Shown: positions 30,704-42,689, counted from the first letter of the stretch. The stretch: DNA of 64,000 nucleotides from an uncultured Methanobrevibacter sp. (GCF_946408925.1 NZ_CAMJUE010000001.1:1-64000); one strand, 5' to 3'. Notes: generated from the sequence alone by a model not told the origin. Numbers and translations are program-made.

Positions 30704-31531
30704 CTAGCTTGCATATTCTGATACGAATTCTCCGACAACATCACTGTACTCTTTTCTTAAATCTTCCCAATTCTTGTTGTCATTTAATATTGCATCTGCT
30801 AATTTCGGGGTGTGGTAAGCTTCAACACCGTAAACTGTCATAGGCATACTTTCAACATAATCTTTCCTTACCGCTCCTCCGCCGCAGCCGATAGCCGGAA
30901 CTTCAAGACCTTCTTGCTCAAGTGCGTCAACCACTTTGGAAAATGCGGTCATTGTGGTGGTCATGAGTGCAGTGCCTGTCATGAATATAGGGTCATATTC
31001 TTTTACTGCTTCAACGACTTTTGCGGCTGGAACATCACGGCCTAAATCAATTGCTTCGTAACCGCCTGCCCTTAAAAACATTAAAATCAGGTTTTTACCA
31101 ATGTCATGAGGGTCTCCTTCAGCAACAAAACAGACTACTGTTCCTTTTGTATCGCTTTTGCGGCCAAGTACGCTTTCACATTCCTTTACACTTTCCATCA
31201 TTGCATCTCCTGCAAGCATAAGGTCCGGTAGGAAATACACTCCTTTTGTGTATAGGGTACTTACCGCATCAATTCCTTTCATCAATCCGTTGTTGATTAT
31301 TTCAATTGGGGAGATTCCTTCGTCAAGTGCTTTTTTAACATCCTTAAGTGCATTGATTTTATCTTCATATAATATTTCCAATGATATTGTTCTGAATGGT
31401 TCCTCTTCAGGTAATATCTCTTTAACTTCAGGATAATCTTCCGCTTTCATGGCAGCTCCTTCTGCAACAACATTATATCTGATAGCTATCTTTTCCTGGT
31501 TCATTTTTTCTTCCAAATCTTTGTAACTCAT
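30704..31531 (-). CDS. mtaC: Methanol corrinoid protein MtaC
   Basis: B12-binding GDPHDIGKNL...GGYEAIDLGRDVP; MtaC-like length; between mtaB and mapA. Confidence 0.9.
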   Translation of the reverse strand: MSYKDLEEKMNQEKIAIRYNVVAEGAAMKAEDYPEVKEILPEEEPFRTISLEILYEDKINALKDVKKALDEGISPIEIINNGLMKGIDAVSTLYTKGVYFLPDLMLAGDAMMESVKECESVLGRKSDTKGTVVCFVAEGDPHDIGKNLILMFLRAGGYEAIDLGRDVPAAKVVEAVKEYDPIFMTGTALMTTTMTAFSKVVDALEQEGLEVPAIGCGGGAVRKDYVESMPMTVYGVEAYHTPKLADAILNDNKNWEDLRKEYSDVVGEFVSEYAS

Positions 31532-31540
31532 TTCAATCCC

Positions 31541-32929
31541 TCAGTTTAATTCATAGTTTTTAGGGTCGAAATCTTCTACTTTACGACCGTAACGTCTGTT
31601 TGCTCTTTTTATGAATTTTGCAGAATCATCAGGTAATTTTTTAAATGATCTCATTGCACTTTCAAGACTGTCCTGTTCAAATCTTGTCAATTGCATTTTT
31701 TTGGCTTCAACAGCTTCTGTAATGATGTTGCATACTTCAAGCGCTGCTGCAATGCTTCTTCGGTATGGGTCATCACCGTATTCAACTATTGCTTCACCAA
31801 TTCTGTATGCATTATCATATGCCAAGATTAACGCCTGTGGGTCTCTGTATTTGTCAGTCAATGTGTACAGGTCTCTTAAATCTTTGTGTTTTCCTGTTTC
31901 AATGGATGTGTTCATTAATGCAGCTTCAAAACCTGTTGCCTGAAGCCATACTTCTGGTGTGGTTCCTCCCATCTCTTCACGATGGTATACTGATTCATTA
32001 CTCCAGCAGTCACATATTCCTGCTATCAGGTTGCCCATAAGGTCTGAATGTGCACATACTGCATTTTTACCTTCTGTTGCAATTGGAACTCCACTTATTG
32101 CCTTTACGATAGGATTTTCATATCCACAGTCCTTAAGAGGTCCTTTTGCACCACATTCAACAGCCACTAAACTGTTTGCAGCACCTATTCCTCTAGCAAT
32201 TGCTGCAAATGTGTGTGAACAGTCTTTGTCAAGCAGCCCTCCTGCCAAAAACATTGCTGTGTTGGATTGTGAACAGTTGGTGTCTCCTCCTGGAATTACA
32301 TTGTGTTTGTCACAAATTTTCACGATTTCTGTCCACATGAATTCCATGTCTATGCTTCCAAGTACTCCTATTCCGAAGAGCAATGCCCGTGGGTCTCCTC
32401 TTGAAATACCATAATCTGAAACTGACTTTCCTCCGGTTGTTTCAATACAGATTATTGATGCTCCGTTTTCACAGCATTGTTCTATTGATTCCATGACATT
32501 TTGGTACTGTTCTGATGTTCTGTATGTTGAACCCTTTTCCTCGTCACGGATATCTGCAGGGGTTGCTTTCAGTGCTGTTTTGATTCCATATTCATCTTGG
32601 AAATGTTCCAATACTTCCACCTGTGCCTGTGTACATTCACCTGCCCAGTCAGGGTTTGCGGTCTGTTGGGCAATGTGTTCCTGTTCGAGGATAAAAGATG
32701 GCAATCCTATATTGACTGCTCTTTGGCATGCGCTTATTGCTATGTTTCTGCATTCTGAAACCATGCTTTCCTTGGAGTTTTCACTTCCTTCTTTCGGTGC
32801 TACTTTAATTATTGGATTAACGTATCCTGCTCCTACTTCTAAACCGTTTCTTGTTTTTACTGGGTGCTTAGCAAATCCAAAACACATTTCGTCTGGACTT
32901 TCATATTCCATTTTTGTAAATCGTTTCAT
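31541..32929 (-). CDS. mtaB: Methanol:corrinoid methyltransferase MtaB
   Basis: KRFTKMEYESPDEMCFGFAKHPVKTRNGLEVGAGYVNPIIKVAP; 462 aa; GGDTNCSQSNTAMFLAGGLLDKDCSHTF; first gene of the cluster. Confidence 0.92.
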   Translation of the reverse strand: MKRFTKMEYESPDEMCFGFAKHPVKTRNGLEVGAGYVNPIIKVAPKEGSENSKESMVSECRNIAISACQRAVNIGLPSFILEQEHIAQQTANPDWAGECTQAQVEVLEHFQDEYGIKTALKATPADIRDEEKGSTYRTSEQYQNVMESIEQCCENGASIICIETTGGKSVSDYGISRGDPRALLFGIGVLGSIDMEFMWTEIVKICDKHNVIPGGDTNCSQSNTAMFLAGGLLDKDCSHTFAAIARGIGAANSLVAVECGAKGPLKDCGYENPIVKAISGVPIATEGKNAVCAHSDLMGNLIAGICDCWSNESVYHREEMGGTTPEVWLQATGFEAALMNTSIETGKHKDLRDLYTLTDKYRDPQALILAYDNAYRIGEAIVEYGDDPYRRSIAAALEVCNIITEAVEAKKMQLTRFEQDSLESAMRSFKKLPDDSAKFIKRANRRYGRKVEDFDPKNYELN

Positions 32930-33507
32930 ACAATCACCTTCAGTTAATTAAAAGTATCAATTAATTAGTATTTAAAGTAGGTTATTTTTAAAGTTAAATT
33001 GATAAAATTGATAAATATAATGCATGTTATATTTTGATTAAATAGGTTATTTTGCAATTATCTTGTCTTAAAATTAATATCTAAATAAAATAAGGGTGTA
33101 ATATCTTAATTTTAAATTTTATTTAATATTTTTCAATTTTCGTTAAAAAAATCAGTATTGTAAAGTCGATTTGAATAATATTAAAACAGATTGAAAAAGT
33201 AAAGTGTGTTTGATAAAATGTTTATAATTTGTAAAAATTATTTTTCATTTTAAAATTGTTTTATTAACAGCGGATTAGTTGTTATATGTTGTCAAAAATT
33301 CAAAAAGCAATGTTTCGGTTAAGAAATTTTATTTTTCTTAAGTTCTTTTGCATGTTTAATCGGTTAGTAAACTATGTTTATTTTTTAATTTTAATATAGT
33401 GTCATTTGTTTTTAAAATATTGATTTTTAATTAATCATTGCTTAATTAAAATGATATTGGATAATTTTTGTTGTATTCAAATGTAAGTTAAAGTAAAAAC
33501 TTTAACC

Positions 33508-33559
33508 TATTTATATGCCTGTTATAATATATTATTATTAATAAAATATTTAGGAGGTG
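33508..33559 (+). promoter_or_regulatory. Putative archaeal TATA box (ATTTATATG) and strong Shine-Dalgarno (AGGAGGTG, 33552-33559) for the small ORF / EF-2
   Basis: AACCTATTTATATGCC about 50 nt upstream of the ATG at 33566; SD spaced 6 nt from the ATG. Confidence 0.5.
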
Positions 33560-33565
33560 TTTATC

Positions 33566-33646
33566 ATGGGGCTTGAAGATTCACAAACAGATTTCAATTG
33601 TATGAAAATCGAATCTAGCGAAAGCCTTGTGATTTGCACTAAATAG
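33566..33646 (+). CDS. Small ORF (26 aa) MGLEDSQTDFNCMKIESSESLVICTK
   Basis: Below the ORF-track length cutoff; near-perfect SD AGGAGGTG 6 nt upstream; TATA-like element upstream; T-rich tract downstream. Confidence 0.5.
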   Translation: MGLEDSQTDFNCMKIESSESLVICTK

Positions 33647-33730
33647 CTTTTTTTAGATAAACAATAGTATTTTTGATTTTTTTATTTTTTCTTCGGTTTT
33701 CATACGTTAAACAATTTTAGGAGTAACAAC

Positions 33731-35920
33731 ATGACAAGAAAAAATAAAATGATGTTAAAAATAAAGGAATTGATGTATGAACCTCAAAGGATTAGGAATA
33801 TTGGCATATGTGCTCACATTGATCATGGTAAAACAACACTGTCCGATAATCTGATGGCGGGAGCCGGATTGATTTCAAAAGATTTGGCTGGAGACCAGTT
33901 AATCATGGACACTAAATCCGATGAAAGGGAACGTGGAATTACAATTGATGCTGCAAATGCTTCCATGGTTCAAAAATATCGTGGTGAGGAATATCTGATC
34001 AATTTAATTGACACTCCAGGGCATGTTGACTTTGGTGGGGATGTTACCCGTGCCATGAGGGCAGTTGACGGAGCGGTTGTTGTTGTGTGTGCCGTTGACG
34101 GAATAAAACCACAGACTGAAACAGTCCTGAGGCAGGCATTAAAGGAAAATGTAAAGCCTGTTTTGTTCATAAACAAGGTCGACAGGCTGATTAATGAACT
34201 CCAATACTCAGAAAAGCAGCTTCAGGAAAAATTCCTTAAAATATTTATGGATGTCAACAATTTAATCAAAAACCTTGCACCTGAAGATAAAAACTGGCAA
34301 CTCAATTTTGAAAACGGCAGTGTTGCATTCGGTTCAGCATATCAGAACTGGGCAATCAATGTGCCTATGATGAAGGAAACCGGCATTAAATTTAAAGATA
34401 TTATAGAATACTATCGTCAGGGCAAAACCGATGAGCTGGCTGAGCATCTGCCTTTATACGATGTTTTGCTGAACATGGTCATTGAACATCTGCCTTCTCC
34501 GGATGTTGCCCAAACTTACAGGGTTCCAAAGATTTGGAACGGGGATACTGAATCTGATGAAGGTCAGACAATGTTAAAAGCTTCTGCTGAGGGTCCTCTT
34601 GCAGCCATGATAACCAATGTTGCCGAAGATGAGTTTGCAGGTTTGGTTTCAACATGCAGAGTGTATGGGGGAACACTTAAAAAAGGAGATGAGGTATATC
34701 TTGTCGGATCCAAGGTCAAATCACGTCTCCAGCAGGTTGGAGTATTCAACGGTTCTAAAACCATTGATACCGGAAATGTTCCGGCGGGTAACATTGCATA
34801 TGTTACCGGAATTAAGGATGCAACAGCAGGTGAAACATTATGTCTTGATTCAAACAGAATGCCTGAATTTGAACCGATTGACCATATTTCAGAGCCTGTC
34901 GTTACCATTGCAGTCGAGCCTAAAAAAACAAAGGATTTGCCAAAGTTAATCAATGTGTTAAGAAGTATCGCAAAACAGGATCCAACTATCAGGGTTAACA
35001 TCAACGAAAAGACTGGTGAACAGCTGATTTCAGGTATGGGAGAGCTTCACCTGGAAGTTATGGTCAATAGGATGAAAAACGATAATGAATTGGATATAGT
35101 TACATCAGAACCTATTGTTGTTTACCGGGAAAGTGTTTTAGGTACTGCAGGTCCTGTCGAAGGAAAATCTCCAAACAAGCACAACAGATTCTACATTGAA
35201 GTGGAACCTCTGGATGACGGTATCATAAACGCATTGAACAATAATGATTTAAAAGAGGGCAGGGTCAAATCCAAGGATATGGCTCAGAAATTTATGGAAT
35301 TCGGCATGAATAAGGAAGAGGCAAGACGTGTTTGGACAGTTTATAACAAATCAATGTTTTTAAACATGACTAGGGGTATCCAATACCTTGATGAGGTAAA
35401 GGAGCTTTTGCTTGAAGGATTTGAAGATGCACTTAAAGAGGGGCCATTGGCTTCAGAAGAGGTTTCAGGACTCAAGTTCAAACTGGTTGATGCTAAACTT
35501 CACGAAGATGCTGTTCACAGAGGTCCTGCACAGGTATTGCCTGCTATCAAAGGAGCTATCAATGGAGCAATAATGCTTGCAGATCCATGCTTGCTTGAAC
35601 CGATTCAAAAGGTTTTCATTTCTGCTCCAATAGAATACATTGGTGCATGCAGTCAGGAAATCCAAAACAGACGTGGAATCATGACTGGTCAGGAAATCTT
35701 TGGTGATATAAGTGAAATGGAGTTTGAAGTTCCAATAGCTGAGATGTTCGGATTTGCCGGAGATATCCGGTCTGCAACTGGAGGTATGGGATTATTCTCA
35801 ACAGAAATGAAAGGATTCAACACTTTGCCTCGCAACATGCAGGATAAAATAGTTAAGGAAATCCGTCAAAGAAAAGGCCTTTCAGATGAGCCTTTCAGTG
35901 CTGAACACTACTTAGGATGA
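33731..35920 (+). CDS. fusA: Elongation factor 2 (aEF-2)
   Basis: [51 protein letters not shown]; diphthamide-loop region [17 protein letters not shown]. Confidence 0.97.
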   Translation: MTRKNKMMLKIKELMYEPQRIRNIGICAHIDHGKTTLSDNLMAGAGLISKDLAGDQLIMDTKSDERERGITIDAANASMVQKYRGEEYLINLIDTPGHVDFGGDVTRAMRAVDGAVVVVCAVDGIKPQTETVLRQALKENVKPVLFINKVDRLINELQYSEKQLQEKFLKIFMDVNNLIKNLAPEDKNWQLNFENGSVAFGSAYQNWAINVPMMKETGIKFKDIIEYYRQGKTDELAEHLPLYDVLLNMVIEHLPSPDVAQTYRVPKIWNGDTESDEGQTMLKASAEGPLAAMITNVAEDEFAGLVSTCRVYGGTLKKGDEVYLVGSKVKSRLQQVGVFNGSKTIDTGNVPAGNIAYVTGIKDATAGETLCLDSNRMPEFEPIDHISEPVVTIAVEPKKTKDLPKLINVLRSIAKQDPTIRVNINEKTGEQLISGMGELHLEVMVNRMKNDNELDIVTSEPIVVYRESVLGTAGPVEGKSPNKHNRFYIEVEPLDDGIINALNNNDLKEGRVKSKDMAQKFMEFGMNKEEARRVWTVYNKSMFLNMTRGIQYLDEVKELLLEGFEDALKEGPLASEEVSGLKFKLVDAKLHEDAVHRGPAQVLPAIKGAINGAIMLADPCLLEPIQKVFISAPIEYIGACSQEIQNRRGIMTGQEIFGDISEMEFEVPIAEMFGFAGDIRSATGGMGLFSTEMKGFNTLPRNMQDKIVKEIRQRKGLSDEPFSAEHYLG

Positions 35921-36027
35921 AAGTGTTATCACTTTCATTCTAAAACTATTTTTAAGACAAGTAATGTACTAGGTAAATGTGGTGTATTATCAGTTCAAAA
36001 TAATAAAAAAAGATTAAAATTAAAGAA

Positions 36028-36237
36028 TTATTCTCCTTCTAATTCTTTTAATCTGTCACGAATGGCGTTTTCTAAAAATTCCCTTGCTTTTACAAGCTCA
36101 TCATATTCGCCAATTATTTTTGGACCAAATTCAGTTTGTTCTAAAGTAATATCAAACTTTTCAAAAGCATGAGCAAGCATTTGTTCACCAACACCATTAG
36201 GTATGCCCATTTCAAATTCTTGTTTTTCTTCTGCCAT
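36028..36237 (-). CDS. Conserved small acidic hypothetical protein
   Basis: 69 aa, start abuts the tyrS stop (translationally coupled arrangement). Confidence 0.65.
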   Translation of the reverse strand: MAEEKQEFEMGIPNGVGEQMLAHAFEKFDITLEQTEFGPKIIGEYDELVKAREFLENAIRDRLKELEGE

Positions 36238-37199
36238 TAATTTTCCTCCATATATTCTCTTACAGGGGCAAAGAATTCAATTAAGAAATCTTTAATTCCA
36301 TTTTTCAAATCCATTGGATGAAGATTGCCTTCACTGAAATCTTTAATCAATTCATCATGGGTGAGTTCAATGTCTCCGCCGAACTTTTCAGGTCTTTTAA
36401 TTAACAGTTTTTCCTGATTTGGGAAAACAAATGTTTCGGCGATTTCAATCATAGGATTTCCTTCAACTTCTCCATGCGGACAGTAACTCTTGTTGATTTT
36501 TTTAGTTATTTCCTCAACGCTGTCGTCAACTGCAATGTAATTGCCTTTGCTTGAAGACATTTTAGCATCTCCATCAAGACCGTGCAATAATGGAGTGTGA
36601 ATACAGACCGGAACGTTTTCATCAATTCTTTCGAGGTTTTCACGTGCCAGCATTTGGATTTTCCTCTGTTCCATACCTCCAAGGGCAATATCAACTTCAA
36701 GTGCTGCCATATCAACGGTTTGCATAATTGGATAAATAACACTAGCAACCTTAGGATTGTCATCTGCACGGCTTACTTGATCCATACTTCTCCTAGCTCT
36801 TTTTAAAGTAGTCATTGTTGCTAATTGATAAACTTTATTGGTGTACTCAGGATCTAATTGAAATGATGAACCCAGAACATATTCGGTTGTTTCATCAAGA
36901 CCCAATGCCTGGAAACATTTTTTATTGTATTCTGCAGTTTCAGCAATTTCTTCAACAGTTCCCTTACCATTTAAAAACGCATGATAATCCGCTAAAAGTA
37001 TTTTAATTTTAAAACCTAATTTTTGTAATTGTTTTAACTTTTGCACAGTCACAGCATGTCCTAAATGGATTTTACCAGAAGGTTCATAACCTGTATAAGC
37101 TATAGGTTCCTCTTTACTAAGAACTTCCCTTAATTCATCTTCATCAATAACTTCTAATGTACCTTCTTTAATCAATTGAATTTTTTCATCAATATTCAT
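36237..37199 (-). CDS. tyrS: Tyrosyl-tRNA synthetase
   Basis: [39 protein letters not shown] (KMSSS). Confidence 0.95.
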   Translation of the reverse strand: MNIDEKIQLIKEGTLEVIDEDELREVLSKEEPIAYTGYEPSGKIHLGHAVTVQKLKQLQKLGFKIKILLADYHAFLNGKGTVEEIAETAEYNKKCFQALGLDETTEYVLGSSFQLDPEYTNKVYQLATMTTLKRARRSMDQVSRADDNPKVASVIYPIMQTVDMAALEVDIALGGMEQRKIQMLARENLERIDENVPVCIHTPLLHGLDGDAKMSSSKGNYIAVDDSVEEITKKINKSYCPHGEVEGNPMIEIAETFVFPNQEKLLIKRPEKFGGDIELTHDELIKDFSEGNLHPMDLKNGIKDFLIEFFAPVREYMEEN

Positions 37200-37208
37200 T
37201 TTATCACT

Positions 37209-38252
37209 TTAATCCAATAAATAAATGTAATTGTCAATTTTAATAAGTTTCACTTCATCCCCAATATTATAATCTTTGAATTCTTCTTTCATTTCTAAAT
37301 CCACTGCAGAATAATCGCTCGGATCTAAAATCTGTATGATGCTTGGAGATTTTGATATTATGCTTGTAGTTTCAATTTCTTCAGATTTTTTAACAAGCTC
37401 AACATCTTCCATATTTTTCATAGGAATGTTGTGTTTTTTATTTGTTGAAATGTCAATTCCCACAATACTGTTTTTGGTGATGCTTTGAACCTGCATTATT
37501 TTATCTTCAAATTTGATAAAGTCGCTAATTTCAAACTCAGGAATCCTAACTGAAATCCAAACACGGTAAAGGCCCTTGCCTGTTGATTTATCTTCACTAA
37601 TGAGTCTTGGTGATTCTTTAATGATTCCGCCAAATTCTTCCTTTAACGCTTCAGCCACTTTATGGCCGGACTTAAAAGAACCGATATAATAATCATATCC
37701 TTCTTTGAGTTTGGCTATTTGTGGGCAATATGCAAGTTTATCGCTTTTTGATTGTTTTATTAATGTTCTTTCAACAATTTCATCCGCTTTAGCATATTCT
37801 TCAACTTTTATTTCTCTTGAATCAGCTCTGAACTGAACAACGGTTTCATAATAACCAGATTGCACTTTGCTGCATGTCGGACAGACTGTTTTTAGAATTT
37901 TAACTTCGCTGTCATGAGTTTCTTCAATTCTGTGTCCATGAACCTCACCAATCACTTCAACATAACAATAGGCCAATGTGCCTTTCATCTGGTCTATTTC
38001 AAGATTAATAATTTCGTTTTCAACTTCGTCAGCGATTTTTATGTTTCTTTCCAGTGCACGATAAATGATTTCTTCTTCCGGAATAAATTCATCACTCCAT
38101 TTGCCCTCTTCAAGCTTACTATTACAATGGCTACATATTTGAACTTCAATGCGTTTAGGTATTTCTATCATTTGAAATTCCTTTAAAAAACAATCTATGC
38201 AGATGTCGCCAATCATTTCTTTATCTGTGCTTCCACATTCTGGACAAAACAT
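37209..38252 (-). CDS. Archaeal NMD3-family protein
   Basis: MFCPECGSTDKEMIGDICIDCFLKEF; ICSHCNSKLEEGKW; CPTCSKVQSGYYETVVQFRA. Confidence 0.88.
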   Translation of the reverse strand: MFCPECGSTDKEMIGDICIDCFLKEFQMIEIPKRIEVQICSHCNSKLEEGKWSDEFIPEEEIIYRALERNIKIADEVENEIINLEIDQMKGTLAYCYVEVIGEVHGHRIEETHDSEVKILKTVCPTCSKVQSGYYETVVQFRADSREIKVEEYAKADEIVERTLIKQSKSDKLAYCPQIAKLKEGYDYYIGSFKSGHKVAEALKEEFGGIIKESPRLISEDKSTGKGLYRVWISVRIPEFEISDFIKFEDKIMQVQSITKNSIVGIDISTNKKHNIPMKNMEDVELVKKSEEIETTSIISKSPSIIQILDPSDYSAVDLEMKEEFKDYNIGDEVKLIKIDNYIYLLD

Positions 38253-38280
38253 AATATCAATAAAAAAAGTAAATGGTAGA

Positions 38281-38688
38281 TTATAATGATCTTAATGGAG
38301 CTGTTGCACCGCATGCAGCACATTTGAGTAAGAATATTCTACCTTCTCTTATAATTCTGGTATCTGGCCTGTTGCATTCGTGGCAAATAACATATTTGTC
38401 TACGTAATCTTCAATTCTTTCATTGATTAGGTAGTGAGTAAATTTACCCTGTAATATTGCTCTTTGACCTTCAATATTTCCTGCAGTACCTAATTCTCTC
38501 ATTAAGAATTTCAAAAGATGTTGTGGGTCTCTGTTTAAACCTTCTGCCACATCTTTAAAGTTTTTAATGAATGTTCTATTACCTTGGATATCTGAATAAG
38601 CTTTAGGAATTTTGAATCTTTTATGTTCAAATACTTCAGGAGGTAATTGGTCTATTGCTCTTTCTAATAAATCTTCGTATTTATCCAT
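38281..38688 (-). CDS. Translation initiation factor aIF2 subunit beta
   Basis: [44 protein letters not shown]-terminal zinc ribbon [10 protein letters not shown]...CAACGA. Confidence 0.95.
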   Translation of the reverse strand: MDKYEDLLERAIDQLPPEVFEHKRFKIPKAYSDIQGNRTFIKNFKDVAEGLNRDPQHLLKFLMRELGTAGNIEGQRAILQGKFTHYLINERIEDYVDKYVICHECNRPDTRIIREGRIFLLKCAACGATAPLRSL

Positions 38689-38812
38689 AATTATCTCTCC
38701 TTATAAAATTAGTATAAGTATAATATATTAAATTTTATTTTTATGTTATATTAATGTATTGTTAATCTAATGTATTTTCAGAAAAAATATGAAAAATAAA
38801 AAAAATTGGACT

Positions 38813-40822
38813 TTAGAGCACGCGTCTAAAGTATCCGGTATTAGGTTCGTATATTACCCCTTTCTGTTTTAAGTTTCTCACAATTTGTTCGGTTTTATCT
38901 TCACTGACACCATATTTTTCGCTCATGTTTGAAAGTAAAACATTTAATGGTGCATCTCCCGCAAATTCTTCTTCAAGGAGCTTAATTTCTTCAGTTACTC
39001 TTTGGATTTTGTCCCTGTCTGATTTAGGTGTTCCGCCTTCCAGAATTTCAACATCGATTTCACCGGTTTCAGGATCAACACCAACTTCCTTAAGACAAGC
39101 CATTTGCAACCTTACAGCCTTTTCAGCATCTTCTTTTTCAACATATTCTTTAAGTTTAATTTTAGCGCTGGCTTCGGATAAACGGATAATCGCTTCCAGC
39201 TGTCTTGCTGTAATTGGAACGGCTCCCTGTTCTTCGGGATTGCTGTTTCTTGTACTTACATAGAACTCTTTCAAGACTTCATTTGCCTCATCAGTTAATT
39301 GAGGATTTACATTTCTACGGGCATATGCAATGTATTTTCTAAGTAACTCAGGTTCAATTTCATAATCGACAGTATTTTCCTTATGTATTTTTAGAATGTG
39401 GTCTGCCAATTTTGCATCTCCGTCCCTACTTGGTTTATCTTCAATAACAAATATTAAATCAAAACGGGAAATAATCGGTGCCGGAAGATCTATTTGTTCT
39501 GCAAGTACTTTATATCTGTCAAATCTTCCGAATTTAGGGTTTGCCGCTGCAAGAACTGAACATCTTGAGTTCAATGTAGCCATTATCCCTGCTTTTGCAA
39601 TACTTACAGTCTGCTGTTCCAATGCTTCGTGAAGTGCTGAACGGTCTTCAGATCTCATTTTGTCCAATTCGTCAACACATACGTTACCCTGGTCACCAAG
39701 TACCAGTGCACCTGCTTCCAGGGACCATCCTCCGAGTTCATCCCTGACTGCTGCTGCGGTTAATCCTGCACCACTTGTACCTTTACCACTTGTATATATA
39801 CTTCTTGGAGCCAGTCTTGAAACATATTTCAATATCTGTGACTTACCGATACCAGGGTCTCCAACAATCAGGATGTGGATATCTCCCCTTAATTTTGTTT
39901 CGTCTTCAAGTTGCTTTGCAGCTCCTCCAAACAGTTGGAGTGCAATAGCTTCCTTGACATCACGATATCCTCTAATTGAGGGTGCTGTTGATTTAATAAT
40001 TTTGTCATATATGTGAGGGTCCTGGGATAATTCTATAATTTTTTCCTCATCTTCTTCAGAAAGATGCAGTTCTTCAAATTCCTGTTCTAATGGTTCAATA
40101 TGATTTACATAAATGTAATTTTTGAATTTACCGCTACGTTCTTCCCTGAATGTTTTTAAAGTACCTGTAATTCGCACTTTATCTCCGGGATTTAATTCAT
40201 CAACCAAATCATCTTCCAGAATCATTAACATCTGTTTAGGTTCAGTTCCTCCGGATAAATTCTCTAAAGGCTCCTGCATCCTTGCAGTTTGAGTATCGAT
40301 GTATTTTGATTCCTCCTGAAGCAATCTAAATGATCTTCCACCACATTCACTACATAATGATGGTTCTATAATATGGTTTCCTGATGTTTGTTCAACCTCG
40401 TGCAATCTCATACATCCTCTACATTCAAAAACACCGGTTTCAATACGAGGTCTGATTTCATCTGTTTTTCTCACAATTCCGTCAGCTGCAACAAATGTTC
40501 CAATATACTTACTCAGCAAATCCTTTAGCGGGATTATGTTTGTCAAATTTTCAAAACGGATATTGATGTCTGCATCCTTCACTAATGGGTCAATGTTTTT
40601 TATGGCAACTTGTGCCGCTTGAATAACCTCTTCGGGTTTTTCAATTAATAAATCCGCCAGTTCAGGATCAAACATCTCCAATGATTGATAATTTACAGTA
40701 AGTGACCTTTCATCAGGGTATTGTTCAAGTATTTTAAATACATCGTCCTTATAAGATGTTGCAAAAAATTCTTCAAATTTTGCGGTTGATGTTTGTGTTT
40801 TATTAGTAGAGTTCATTGTCAT
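38813..40822 (-). CDS. mcm: Minichromosome maintenance protein MCM (replicative helicase)
   Basis: [61 protein letters not shown] arginine finger. Confidence 0.97.
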   Translation of the reverse strand: MTMNSTNKTQTSTAKFEEFFATSYKDDVFKILEQYPDERSLTVNYQSLEMFDPELADLLIEKPEEVIQAAQVAIKNIDPLVKDADINIRFENLTNIIPLKDLLSKYIGTFVAADGIVRKTDEIRPRIETGVFECRGCMRLHEVEQTSGNHIIEPSLCSECGGRSFRLLQEESKYIDTQTARMQEPLENLSGGTEPKQMLMILEDDLVDELNPGDKVRITGTLKTFREERSGKFKNYIYVNHIEPLEQEFEELHLSEEDEEKIIELSQDPHIYDKIIKSTAPSIRGYRDVKEAIALQLFGGAAKQLEDETKLRGDIHILIVGDPGIGKSQILKYVSRLAPRSIYTSGKGTSGAGLTAAAVRDELGGWSLEAGALVLGDQGNVCVDELDKMRSEDRSALHEALEQQTVSIAKAGIMATLNSRCSVLAAANPKFGRFDRYKVLAEQIDLPAPIISRFDLIFVIEDKPSRDGDAKLADHILKIHKENTVDYEIEPELLRKYIAYARRNVNPQLTDEANEVLKEFYVSTRNSNPEEQGAVPITARQLEAIIRLSEASAKIKLKEYVEKEDAEKAVRLQMACLKEVGVDPETGEIDVEILEGGTPKSDRDKIQRVTEEIKLLEEEFAGDAPLNVLLSNMSEKYGVSEDKTEQIVRNLKQKGVIYEPNTGYFRRVL

Positions 40823-40933
40823 AATATTAATTTTTTATACTTAAAAAAATTTGCCTAGAGCATTTGATAAGTAACATTAATATAGTAAAATTGACATAAT
40901 TATTATAAAATAAAATTATTAATTGAGGTCAAT

Positions 40934-41353
40934 ATGAGAAAATCTAGACTAAGCTTATTTAAATCCACTTCAATGTTAATTTCCGTTGTTGGAATTATCA
41001 TGATTGTTTCCACGATTATTGTTGTGGCATATGTAGGTTATAGTATTGTTTCAAGCGGAATTACAAATGAAATATCTTCCGGCACCCAATATGATGAACT
41101 TGCAGAGTTAAAAGCGGAATATAATAATCTTTCGCTCAAGTTCGATAGTGTCAAATCAACTTACTATGTTGGCGGACCTGATGATGTTAAGGTTTACAGT
41201 GATGCAAAATTAGAGTTGGCGAGGGCTGATTCGGCTATTCAAAATGCTCAAAGTGCTTTGGATGCAAATAAACCTTCAAATGAGGTTGATAGTAGGATTG
41301 ATTTTGCTAAAGAAAAACTTAAAGCAGCTGATCAAGCATACAACAATCTTTAA
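40934..41353 (+). CDS. Hypothetical membrane protein with coiled-coil domain
   Basis: One N-terminal TM then helical/coiled-coil; 139 aa; RBS-like GAGGTC. Confidence 0.6.
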   Translation: MRKSRLSLFKSTSMLISVVGIIMIVSTIIVVAYVGYSIVSSGITNEISSGTQYDELAELKAEYNNLSLKFDSVKSTYYVGGPDDVKVYSDAKLELARADSAIQNAQSALDANKPSNEVDSRIDFAKEKLKAADQAYNNL

Positions 41354-41354
41354 A

Positions 41355-41987
41355 TTATTTTCTTTTTCTCTTTTTTTTGTTTGGCATATATTCCAGGCCA
41401 ACTACATACATTTCGGAACTTTTTTTACGTGATGATGCGGGTTTTGTACTTCTGACGTGTCTGAACTTGCCTTTAAGGGAATCCAACATCTCTTTATATT
41501 CGGGACCCTGGAATACTTTCATGACTAAATTTCCTTTTGGTTCCAGAATGTTTTCAGCGATTCCAATGACAGTATAAGTTAAATCGATTGATCTGAGCTG
41601 GTCGATTTGTTTTATCCCGCAAAGTGACGGTGATGCATCAGACATTACGACCTTTGCTTTTCCACCTATCAAATCCATAATCTTTTTTTGGACTTCAGGG
41701 GTTGTGAAATCTCCTCTGATTCCATAATAGTTTTCTTCATGGAATTTTTTAAACCTGTTCAAATCAACTCCAACAACGATTCCTTCTTCACCCACTTTTT
41801 CAAGTGCCACCTGTGACCACCCTCCTGGTGCGGCCCCAAGGTCAACAACAGTATTTCCCTCTTTTATCAGTTTATATTTTTTATCCAACTGTTTGAGTTT
41901 ATATGATGCACGTGACCTGTAATCTTCTTTTTTAGCTTTTTTATAATACGGGTCATTGTGTTTTTCCATCTGCCATTTGCTTCCCAT
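41355..41987 (-). CDS. rlmE: 23S rRNA (uridine-2'-O-)-methyltransferase RlmE/FtsJ
   Basis: [56 protein letters not shown]; start assigned at internal ATG 41987. Confidence 0.9.
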   Translation of the reverse strand: MGSKWQMEKHNDPYYKKAKKEDYRSRASYKLKQLDKKYKLIKEGNTVVDLGAAPGGWSQVALEKVGEEGIVVGVDLNRFKKFHEENYYGIRGDFTTPEVQKKIMDLIGGKAKVVMSDASPSLCGIKQIDQLRSIDLTYTVIGIAENILEPKGNLVMKVFQGPEYKEMLDSLKGKFRHVRSTKPASSRKKSSEMYVVGLEYMPNKKKRKRK

Positions 41988-41988
41988 T

Positions 41989-42528
41989 TTAATCCCTCTT
42001 ATATTGGTCAAAATCAAGTGCACTACATACCGGAGAGCCAATTTTCACAATTTCCACATCAACTTCCCTGTTGTTGAGTTCCAGTAACATTACAGTTCTA
42101 TCTGCTAGCCGTGGTACAATCGGGCTTCCTGGATTTAGAAGCAGCACTCCCTCCTTTTGTTCTATTTTTGGTTGATGGGAATGTCCTGAAACCAAAATAT
42201 CAACATTCAATTCTTTTGCAAGGTAAAGTAACTGGTCGCTATCTGCTCTTGGATATACTTCCCCATGTATAATTCCAATTTTTAAACCCTCTGCTTCAAT
42301 GATTTTAGCTTTAGGAAGGTCGATTCCATTTGACCGGTCCATATTTCCTTGAACTGCCATGACTGGAGCAATTTGTTCCAACTCTTCAATCACTCTTGGT
42401 GAAGTCAAATCTCCTGCATGTAATATCAATTCAACATCACTAAATGCTTCAAGTACTTTTGTAGGCAACACTTTTGCTCTATCGGGTATGTGGGTGTCTG
42501 AAATTAAACCAATTAACATTTTTTTCAA
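41989..42528 (-). CDS. YfcE/MJ0936-family metallophosphodiesterase
   Basis: [40 protein letters not shown]. Confidence 0.92.
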   Translation of the reverse strand: MKKMLIGLISDTHIPDRAKVLPTKVLEAFSDVELILHAGDLTSPRVIEELEQIAPVMAVQGNMDRSNGIDLPKAKIIEAEGLKIGIIHGEVYPRADSDQLLYLAKELNVDILVSGHSHQPKIEQKEGVLLLNPGSPIVPRLADRTVMLLELNNREVDVEIVKIGSPVCSALDFDQYKRD

Positions 42529-42689
42529 TCCTCATTAATTCAATTTAACTTTTTGTATGTCATATTAATTAAATTTTGTACCTCTCTGGTTTGAAGGGGC
42601 CTGAGAATTCTTTCAAGAAATATAAATAAAAAATATTATAAATTCATAAAAATATATTTATATATATCGTTCTTTTAGGAGAAGATAAA

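Noticed and set aside
31611-32951. Several plus-strand ORFs opposite mtaB (31611..31943, 31765..32040, 31959..32414, 32493..32951)
   Set aside because: All overlap antisense to mtaB and lack recognisable motifs or ribosome-binding sites.
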